From an uncultured Parvularculaceae bacterium (GTDB lineage Bacteria; Pseudomonadota; Alphaproteobacteria; Caulobacterales; Parvularculaceae): 64,000 nt of DNA. Below are positions 57,429 to 64,000 of the stretch, piece after piece. The stretch lies in NCBI GenBank assembly GCA_947259375.1, contig CAMYLZ010000025.1:1-64000 (forward strand). The letters are read 5' to 3'. Numbering within the stretch: the first letter of the stretch is position 1; every line of letters starts with the position of its first letter. The notes under the pieces are model-generated. The model was not told where the DNA came from, searched no databases, and worked only from the letters and a program-made list of their open reading frames with translations. The translations under genes were made by a program, and so were the position numbers.

Positions 57429-58213
57429 GGCCGCGTCGCCACATACAGCACCTCTCGCGGATTGAATCCGTATCGCTCGGCATCAGCGCCGAAAATGCCG
57501 CGGCGTTGGCGCCAGTCGATCAATTCGAGCGAAAAGCCGGCCTGTTCCAGACGCGCGCCATAGTCTCGCCCATAGAGCCGAACGTGGTCGGATTGCCCAA
57601 ACGCGGCTTCCCGCGCTGCGGGGGCCGTTATTGTCTCGTCTTCATGGGTGGCGGCCTCGCTTGCGGCGACAGGAACCTGCAACAGCGCGCGTGCGCCGGG
57701 CTTCATCACGCGCCGGATCTCCGCCATCGCCCGGCGATCATCGCGCACATGTTCGAGCACATGATTACAGATGATCGCGTCAAAGCACGCCTCGGAAAAG
57801 GGCAGGGCCTGCAGGTCAAGCGCGACGCTCATGGACGGCCGCAGATAGTCCGCGGTGATATAAGCGACACCGGGGCGCGCGCCAAAAAAACGGGCGATGC
57901 CGGGTTCCGGCGCCAGATGCAGAACAGCGCCGTTGTCCGGATGAAAATCCGGGGAGCCCGCCACGAAAGCCAGCGCCAGCCTTTCGCGGTCGGTGGCGCG
58001 GCAGACCGGACATGCATTGCCCTGGCGATAGCCGCAGCCAATCACGTCTTTTTTGCGCAGAACAGCGAGCCTGGCGCCGCTTGCGAGAAACCCGCGCAGC
58101 CGCGCGCCGCAAGCGCGGCATTCCTTGGCTCCGCCGCGCATGGCGGCGGCCCGCAGACGGTCGCGTAAACGCCGAGCGTGTTCCGTAATCACTCGTGCGG
58201 CCCCGGGCGCCAC
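57425..58213 (-). CDS. Class I SAM-dependent methyltransferase with N-terminal Cys-rich (zinc-finger-like) region
   Basis: CRACGARL...CPVC motifs; FDAIICNHVLEHVRDDRRAMAEIRRVMKPGARALLQVP. Confidence 0.85.
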   Translation of the reverse strand: MAPGAARVITEHARRLRDRLRAAAMRGGAKECRACGARLRGFLASGARLAVLRKKDVIGCGYRQGNACPVCRATDRERLALAFVAGSPDFHPDNGAVLHLAPEPGIARFFGARPGVAYITADYLRPSMSVALDLQALPFSEACFDAIICNHVLEHVRDDRRAMAEIRRVMKPGARALLQVPVAASEAATHEDETITAPAAREAAFGQSDHVRLYGRDYGARLEQAGFSLELIDWRQRRGIFGADAERYGFNPREVLYVATRP

Positions 58214-58337
58214 TTTGTGTCCTCCCCGTAAGCGGCAGGGCGAATGGTAAGTGATTTGCCGCGCGGCGGCTATTGACGGCGCTTGCCGACTTCGGGGCGC
58301 GGCGTGTTATAGTCGTCACGCGCGAATAAAGAGGGGA

Positions 58338-58751
58338 ATGATGAGCGATAAAGCGTTGCCGGAGGGCGTGCCGCCGTCGAACGACAAGGCCGAATTGACC
58401 GGCGAGCGCGACTTCATTGCGCCGAATGTGGCGACGCCGCAATTTGCTCATTCCGCCGTTCCAGGTCGCGACGCGCGCGGCTTGCATGCATCAGTCCTGA
58501 ACATCCGTGGCGGCGAGCGTTTCGTCGAAGACCCTGCTGATGACGAGGATAACGACGGCGAAGACGGCAATTCCCGTCCAAAGGCGCAGCCTGTGAACGG
58601 GGTGCACGCGCCGGGCGCGTTTGCCATCATTATAGCGATTGTTCTGGTGCTTGCGGCGATTGCGTCATTCGTGCTGGCGCAAAATCGCGAGCCGCTGCCG
58701 CTATGTTCCGAACAGCCTTCCTGGAACCAATATAATTGCCGCACGCGCTAA
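58338..58751 (+). CDS. Hypothetical single-pass membrane protein
   Basis: ORF with one hydrophobic segment AFAIIIAIVLVLAAIASFVLA near the C-terminus; ATG pair at 58338/58341 with upstream GAGGGG. Confidence 0.6.
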   Translation: MMSDKALPEGVPPSNDKAELTGERDFIAPNVATPQFAHSAVPGRDARGLHASVLNIRGGERFVEDPADDEDNDGEDGNSRPKAQPVNGVHAPGAFAIIIAIVLVLAAIASFVLAQNREPLPLCSEQPSWNQYNCRTR

Positions 58752-58757
58752 GCGGGA

Positions 58758-59297
58758 TCAAATGATCCGGCTGGTTGATGCGCCGCGCTCGCGCATGATC
58801 TTTTGATAAGCTAGATTGACTTTCTGCGTGGTGAGGATCGCAGCGCGCGTAATCTCTTCATCAAGGCCCAGCGAGGCGAGCGTGTCCGGGTGGACGGCTT
58901 TGATGCGCGCCTTGTAGGCGGCGCGGATTTCGTCAGCGCCTGCGTCAGGCGACACCCGCAGCAGACTGTAAGGATCGCCTGAACTCGCCGAGATCGCCTG
59001 CTTGATAGCGTCCTGGTCAAAGCCGTCATTGAGCGGCTCGCGGGCTCGCCTTGGGGTCTCTTCAGCGCGCCGTTCGAGCACATATTCGATTTGCGTTTTG
59101 GCGATGAGCATGGTCTCGCCAGTCCCGGTGCGCACGGGGATGAAAGTCCGCTCGTCATTGAGAAGGTCCTGGGCGCGCTCGCCAGGGCTGGCGAAGATGG
59201 TGACGGCGAGGTCTTCATCTGCGCCTTTGAGGCGCAACGCCACGTTAATCTCGTTGCGGTGGCGGAAGGTCCGGTTCTTACTGTCAAAAACGCTCAT
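58758..59297 (-). CDS. J-domain protein
   Basis: DPYSLLRVSPDAGADEIRAAYKARIKAVHPDTLASLGLDEEI (HPD motif). Confidence 0.88.
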   Translation of the reverse strand: MSVFDSKNRTFRHRNEINVALRLKGADEDLAVTIFASPGERAQDLLNDERTFIPVRTGTGETMLIAKTQIEYVLERRAEETPRRAREPLNDGFDQDAIKQAISASSGDPYSLLRVSPDAGADEIRAAYKARIKAVHPDTLASLGLDEEITRAAILTTQKVNLAYQKIMRERGASTSRII

Positions 59298-59376
59298 CTG
59301 GCGGCCCCGTTCGCCGGCGATCCGGCGCTTCGGGAAAGCTCTTGCAACGCCCTTGCCAGTTAACCTTTCCGAAGTG

Positions 59377-59586
59377 TTAATGGCGCTTGCCGGGATCGCC
59401 TTCCATCCATTGCATCAAGTAGCGCGCGGGAAACGCCCAGGCGACGCCGGCAGTGAGATAATAGGCGACTTTCAAAAGCTGGATATCCGGCACGCGCTCG
59501 CCAAGCGCGGCGGCGGCGAAGAAATACAGCATCAGCACCGGTAGAAACAACGCGATGCCGACAAGCTTTCTGACCCGGGGCGGCAT
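59377..59586 (-). CDS. DUF2842 domain-containing small membrane protein
   Basis: MPPRVRKLVGIALFLPVLMLYFFAAAALGERVPDIQLLKVAYYLTAGVAWAFPARYLMQWME. Confidence 0.8.
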   Translation of the reverse strand: MPPRVRKLVGIALFLPVLMLYFFAAAALGERVPDIQLLKVAYYLTAGVAWAFPARYLMQWMEGDPGKRH

Positions 59587-59677
59587 GGCGGCGTTTATCC
59601 TTGTTTGACATGGCGCGACGCGCCGTCGCGCCCATCCGGGCTGTCTGGCTGCGCGCGAAAGGCTATATCGGTGCATT

Positions 59678-60763
59678 ATGAGCACTAGCACTCAACTCCG
59701 CTTCACGCAAAACGCCGGCGCCGCTTCACCGCAATCGGCCCGCCGCATCGCTTTCTGGCTGTTTGTCATGTGCGGGCTGGTCGCCGCCATGGTGATCGTC
59801 GGCGGTGCGACGCGGCTGACGGATTCCGGCCTTTCGATTACTGAGTGGCGTCCCGTTACCGGCGCCGTGCCGCCCTTGAGCGAACAGCACTGGCTTGAAG
59901 AATTCGAGAAATACAAAACGATCCCGGAATATGAGGAAGTCAATTACGGGATGGGTCTTGCGGAATTCAAAACCATCTATTGGTGGGAATGGGGACATCG
60001 TTTGCTCGGCCGGCTGATCGGCATGGCGTTCTTTATCCCGATGGCGTTTTTTCTCGCGACAGGGCAGGCGCGCCGCCCGTTGGCGCTAAAGCTTGGCGGT
60101 TTGTTTATGCTGGGCGGCATGCAGGGGGCGCTCGGCTGGTGGATGGTGTCGTCGGGCCTCGCCGAGCGCGTCGATGTCAGTCAATACCGCCTCGCGGCCC
60201 ATCTTTCCCTAGCGGTGGCGCTCTTTGCACTGATGTTCTGGTTGGCGCTTGATTTATGGCCGTCGAGGAGGCGTGAGGTCTCCAAAACGCTGCGTATCGG
60301 CGCTTATGCGCTTGTTGGCGGCGTCTTCGCACAAATTGTGCTCGGCGCGTTCGTCGCGGGCCTGCGCGCCGGGCGAACCTTCAATAGCTGGCCGCTGATG
60401 GATGGAAAATTCTTTCCCGATGGCTATTTCGCCGGCGCGCCCGGCTTCAACGATCTTTTTGAGACGATTGCTGCGGTTCAGTTCAACCATCGGATTGGCG
60501 CTTACCTGCTGGCAGCCGGCGCCGTGTGGCTATTCTTCGCGGCCCGCAAGAGCGCGCTCGCAAGGCCCGCGGCGATTATCCTCGCTGCGGTGGGCGTGCA
60601 GGTGGTTTTGGGCGTCTGGACGATCCTCGCCGCGACGCCGATTGCGCTGGGATTGGCGCATCAGGCCGGGGCGCTAATGGTGCTCGCCGCCGCCCTCTAC
60701 GCCGCCCATGGCGCAACGGCTTATTCAGCCGGCTCGACAACCGGTTCAGGTACGGAAATCTGA
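59678..60763 (+). CDS. ctaA: Heme A synthase (COX15/CtaA)
   Basis: VIVGGATRLTDSGLSITEWRPVTGAVPPL, EFKTIYWWEWGHRLLGRLIG, NHRIGAYLLA, LAHQAGALMVL. Confidence 0.95.
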   Translation: MSTSTQLRFTQNAGAASPQSARRIAFWLFVMCGLVAAMVIVGGATRLTDSGLSITEWRPVTGAVPPLSEQHWLEEFEKYKTIPEYEEVNYGMGLAEFKTIYWWEWGHRLLGRLIGMAFFIPMAFFLATGQARRPLALKLGGLFMLGGMQGALGWWMVSSGLAERVDVSQYRLAAHLSLAVALFALMFWLALDLWPSRRREVSKTLRIGAYALVGGVFAQIVLGAFVAGLRAGRTFNSWPLMDGKFFPDGYFAGAPGFNDLFETIAAVQFNHRIGAYLLAAGAVWLFFAARKSALARPAAIILAAVGVQVVLGVWTILAATPIALGLAHQAGALMVLAAALYAAHGATAYSAGSTTGSGTEI

Positions 60764-61878
60764 AGCCGGGAGACTTCACCCGTTTTCTCGCCGCGCGGCG
60801 ATACGGCTTCGCCGACTTCAAGCGACAATGCGTTTGCAAGACTGCTGGCGGGCGTGATGCGGACAATCGGGCCTTCTTCGCCTTGCGCCGCGAAAGCCAG
60901 AATGCCGTTTCGGTAAAGCGCACCCAGATTGGCGCTCGAAACGCCGAGGACATTTGCCCGGTCAACGCCGGAAAGCGCGTCCGTTCCTTTATAGGCGACA
61001 ATCCCAAGCGGGCGACCACTGTCCCGATTGAAGACATGAAGCGCGCCGTCAGCCACGTCGAGCACCAGGATCTGTTCCTTTACGGCCGCATCCTCGCCTT
61101 CGCCGACCATTGACCGGACCACCGCGATGTCGCCCGGCTGTTCTATTTCCGCCTTGGCCAACGGCGCTTCGAAAGCCTGATCACTATCGAGACGAAACAC
61201 CGCGCCATTATCGGCCAAAAGGGTCAAGGCGCCTTCCTGATCGACCGCGCAGCGCATGAGATTGCCCGGCGTATCGATGACGCCTTCTGCGGACACGGCA
61301 ACGCCGTCAGCATCGGCGGCGAGGTTATAGAATTGAACGCCGGTTTCTTGAACTATGAAGAGGGTTGGCGTGGCCCCTTTCGGCGAACGGCCGAAGCAGA
61401 AATCCCGAACCTCGCCTGTAATCGCCGGTGCGCCTTCGAGCGGCAGAAAGGCCCGTGTTTCATTATCGACGCCGAAAAGCCGAAAGGCGCCGGCGCCCGC
61501 GTCGATGAACGCTGCAATTCCTGCGGCCCTGGCGCCGAGCCCGAAATAGCTGACCGCCGCGCCTTCGGCGCTGAAACCGTCAACGCGCGAGACTTCCGAT
61601 CCGTTTTCCATGTTGTAGGCGACGACGCCGTCCTGATTGGCCACGATCAACAGGCTGTTGAACGGCATGGACGGATGCTCCCAGAAGGCGAGGCCCGTCG
61701 CTGCGGCGGAAATTCCCGGCAGCTCGTCGCTAATGACGGCCTCGACGCGGGCCGTCGCCGCAGGCGCTTCTGTTTGAGCAGGCGCCTGCGCGGCTTCGGG
61801 CGTGGTTTCATCGGCCGCGCGATCACAGGCGGCGAGCAGCGCGAGCGCGCTGATTGAGGCGAGGGCGGCTAGACGCAT
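60721..61878 (-). CDS. Lipoprotein with phytase-like beta-propeller
   Basis: Lipobox LALLAAC; ATGLAFWEHPSMPFNSLLIVANQDGVVAYNMENGSEVSRVDG resembles the bacterial beta-propeller phytase N-terminus. Confidence 0.65.
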   Translation of the reverse strand: MRLAALASISALALLAACDRAADETTPEAAQAPAQTEAPAATARVEAVISDELPGISAAATGLAFWEHPSMPFNSLLIVANQDGVVAYNMENGSEVSRVDGFSAEGAAVSYFGLGARAAGIAAFIDAGAGAFRLFGVDNETRAFLPLEGAPAITGEVRDFCFGRSPKGATPTLFIVQETGVQFYNLAADADGVAVSAEGVIDTPGNLMRCAVDQEGALTLLADNGAVFRLDSDQAFEAPLAKAEIEQPGDIAVVRSMVGEGEDAAVKEQILVLDVADGALHVFNRDSGRPLGIVAYKGTDALSGVDRANVLGVSSANLGALYRNGILAFAAQGEEGPIVRITPASSLANALSLEVGEAVSPRGEKTGEVSRLQISVPEPVVEPAE

Positions 61879-62222
61879 TTTCAACTCCGTATTCCCGGGC
61901 CCGCCTGTTCCGGCGGCGCTCCCACATGAACCCCGGATGAACGGGCCCCAGATTAAACCGGCATTTATATGTCCGATTTGAGCGGTCTCCGCTATCCCGG
62001 TGATATAAAGAATTGATGGCCGTCGGCTGGTAACGCATATGAGGTAATTCAATACCACATGAATAATTATCTGATTTCAAACAATTTATTCGAAAGTGGT
62101 TGACGGGAACGGAATTCGGCTTTACCTGCCGCGCTTCCAATGCGGCCTGGCGGCGTTTTCTCGTCCGGTGCGCATGAGAATTCAGGACAGTGATCCGAGA
62201 ATACGTAACCAGGATACGTGAA

Positions 62223-62696
62223 ATGAAAACCTACGCCATGAAACCGGCGGAAGCGGCGGACCAGAAAAACTGGATCCTGATCGACGCAGAGGGCCTCGTG
62301 GTCGGCCGTCTGGCTTCGGTCATTGCAACGCGCCTCCGCGGCAAGCACAAGCCCGCCTATACGCCGCATGTTGATTGCGGCGACAATGTCGTTGTCGTCA
62401 ACGCCGAGAAAGTCGCTTTCACCGGCCGCAAGATGACGGACAAGAAATTCTACTGGCATACCGGCCATCCGGGCGGGATCAAGGAACGCACGATGGAAAA
62501 ACTCATTGGCGGCGCGCACCCTGAGCGTGTCCTGATGAAAGCCGTCGAGCGCATGATGCCGAAAGACTCGCCGCTCGCCCGCAAGCAGATGACCAATCTG
62601 CGCATCTATGCCGGAACCGAGCATCCGCATGAAGCGCAAGCGCCGGTCAAACTCGACGTGGCCGCCATGAACTCCAAGAACCAGAGAGACGCCTAA
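62223..62696 (+). CDS. rplM: 50S ribosomal protein L13
   Basis: [68 protein letters not shown]. Confidence 0.97.
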   Translation: MKTYAMKPAEAADQKNWILIDAEGLVVGRLASVIATRLRGKHKPAYTPHVDCGDNVVVVNAEKVAFTGRKMTDKKFYWHTGHPGGIKERTMEKLIGGAHPERVLMKAVERMMPKDSPLARKQMTNLRIYAGTEHPHEAQAPVKLDVAAMNSKNQRDA

Positions 62697-63188
62697 ATGA
62701 GCACGACAAGCCTTGAAGACTTGAAAGACGTCGCCGCTGAAGCTGGCGTTGTCGCCGCGCCGGAAGAAGAAACGGTCGTCGCGGAACCGAAGATCGACGA
62801 GCTTGGCCGCGCTTATGCGACGGGCAAGCGCAAGACCGCTGTCGCGCGGGTCTGGATCAAACCGGGCTCGGGCCGCATTTCGGTCAATGGCAAGGATCAC
62901 ACTGAATATTTCGGTCGCGCCGTGCTGCAGATGATCATCAAGCAGCCTCTGGTCGCCGCTGAACGCAATGATCAGTTCGATGTCGTCTGCACGGTTGCAG
63001 GCTCCGGCCCATCGGGCCAGGCTGGCGCGGTGCGTCACGGCATTGCCCGTGCGCTGACGTTCTATGAGCCAGGGCTGCGTTCAGCCCTGAAAAAAGGCGG
63101 CTTCCTGACGCGTGACAGCCGCGTTGTGGAACGCAAGAAATACGGCCGCAAGAAAGCCCGCCGTTCGTTCCAGTTCTCGAAACGCTAA
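62697..63188 (+). CDS. rpsI: 30S ribosomal protein S9
   Basis: [27 protein letters not shown]-terminus [23 protein letters not shown]. Confidence 0.97.
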   Translation: MSTTSLEDLKDVAAEAGVVAAPEEETVVAEPKIDELGRAYATGKRKTAVARVWIKPGSGRISVNGKDHTEYFGRAVLQMIIKQPLVAAERNDQFDVVCTVAGSGPSGQAGAVRHGIARALTFYEPGLRSALKKGGFLTRDSRVVERKKYGRKKARRSFQFSKR

Positions 63189-63231
63189 TCGCGTTTCTAG
63201 GGCCAGTTCTCGAAACGCTAATCGCGTTTCT
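63170..63231. repeat. Perfect 29-nt tandem duplication (63170-63198, 63203-63231) containing a palindrome, spanning the rpsI stop
   Basis: CCAGTTCTCGAAACGCTAATCGCGTTTCT twice; internal inverted repeat GAAACGC-TAATC-GCGTTTC. Confidence 0.95.
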
Positions 63232-63294
63232 GGAGCAGGGTTTCGAACGAGTTGGCGCGCTTTCGCGCCGGGCTTTCGAAAGATTAATCTTTTG

Positions 63295-63342
63295 GGAAAA
63301 GCCGCAGTCCAGCGTTTATGCCGGGTTGCGGCTTTTCCTTTT
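63295..63342 (+). terminator. Intrinsic terminator downstream of rpsI
   Basis: Perfect 12-bp stem GGAAAAGCCGCA ... TGCGGCTTTTCC followed by TTTTC. Confidence 0.88.
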
Positions 63343-63443
63343 CTAATCGGTAATGTTTGCGCGCATTCCATGTCCGAACGTTAATTTGAGATCGACGTGT
63401 TCGCGCGCGACATTAGGGTCCTCCCACAAAACAGTTTCCAAGG

Positions 63444-63483
63444 GGCGCCGCTTGATCCAGACGAGCGGCGCCTTTGGTTTTTC
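63444..63483 (+). terminator. Second plus-strand intrinsic terminator
   Basis: GGCGCCGCT-TGATCCAGACG-AGCGGCGCC followed by TTTGGTTTTTTC. Confidence 0.75.
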
Positions 63484-63522
63484 TGGGGGTGAAATTCTTC
63501 GCCGCGCATTATGTCGCGATGG

Positions 63523-64000
63523 TCAGAAATCTTTCTCCCAGTTCGCCGACACGGTCTGATCGCCATTCTGTTCGAGCTCGCTCTCAATGGTGATGTTGTC
63601 GGTGATTTCATATTTGACGCGCACCGAGCCGTTCTTGCCTTCAGCGTCTTGCGTTGCGGAGACGAAAAACCCTTCAGCGACATATTTTCCGACGGTCAGT
63701 GATCCGCCGCCATTTTCAGGATCGATATCCACATTGAGAAGGTCGAGGCCGACCGCATTGCGCAGCCGTCCGGTCAACCCTTCACCGCCAAACGGCCCGA
63801 CGCCGCTTAATGAGGCGAGGGCTTCAGCCGTTTGAATTGATTCGAATGCGGAGAGTTCCTGCGCCGGCTTGCCAAAAAGGACGAGAGACATCACATCCTC
63901 CGGCGGTCGCGCGGGCGTTGATGTCAGCGAAATGGAAGGTTCGTTTGCCCGCCCTGATATGACGATCGCCGCCGTAACGCCGTCGCCTGCCGCGAGCTCG
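63523..64000 (-). CDS. tamB: TamB-like translocation/assembly module protein, C-terminal part (runs off the right edge)
   Basis: Reading frame stays open from 63894 to the window edge (...ISGRANEPSISLTSTPARPPEDVMSLVLFGKPAQELSAFESIQTAEALASLSG...), typical of the TamB/DUF490 C-terminus; ends with aromatic residue WEKDF. Confidence 0.82.
   Translation of the reverse strand, partial: ELAAGDGVTAAIVISGRANEPSISLTSTPARPPEDVMSLVLFGKPAQELSAFESIQTAEALASLSGVGPFGGEGLTGRLRNAVGLDLLNVDIDPENGGGSLTVGKYVAEGFFVSATQDAEGKNGSVRVKYEITDNITIESELEQNGDQTVSANWEKDF

Noticed and set aside
62100-62128. Promoter TTGACG-N17-TACCTG upstream of rplM
   Set aside because: The -10 match is poor; plausible given the AT-rich upstream tract but not supported enough to list.
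1-64000. tRNA, rRNA, CRISPR, prophage or toxin-antitoxin loci
   Set aside because: No T-loop (GGTTCGANTCC) in a cloverleaf context, no regularly spaced repeats, and no phage, integrase or transposase ORFs were found by eye. A tRNAscan/MinCED run would be decisive.

Overview
This 64-kb window is dense chromosomal DNA, probably from a GC-rich alphaproteobacterium. That assignment is an inference from gene content and order (two-component ccm locus, CobS, DUF2842, TamB, RNase E with an acidic S1 insertion). Most of it is housekeeping or biosynthetic: uvrB; TorF-type porin / glnK-amtB-gltD-gltB nitrogen assimilation; a methionine/proline operon (metX-metB-hom-proB-proA); folE; an ECF sigma/ferritin-like/cytochrome c cluster; an almost complete branched-chain amino acid block (ilvD-ilvC-ilvB-ilvN-leuA-leuC-leuD-leuB); cytosine deaminase/upp; ccmE and ccmABCD; DsbA; an M48 protease; rne; an amidase; PBP1A; prfB; an AbgT transporter; cobS; two J-domain proteins; bolA; a rhomboid protease; ctaA; rplM-rpsI; and tamB running off the right edge. 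I found no tRNA, rRNA, CRISPR array or intact mobile element. The most interesting signals are mainly RNA-level: (1) a four-segment transcription attenuator with a Leu/Val/Ile-rich leader peptide upstream of ilvD; (2) a second, Leu-rich leader ORF with a hairpin upstream of leuA; (3) a SAM-I-type riboswitch plus terminator upstream of metX, in an operon whose homoserine dehydrogenase lacks the ACT domain; (4) a canonical +1 programmed frameshift in prfB, which the ORF track truncates; (5) candidate structured RNAs or sRNAs in intergenic regions (about 52.6-52.9 kb, 63.3-63.5 kb, 1-240); and (6) an AT-rich two-gene radical-SAM/SPASM plus methyltransferase island at 0.75-2.6 kb. I did not find a clearly novel defence or mobile system.
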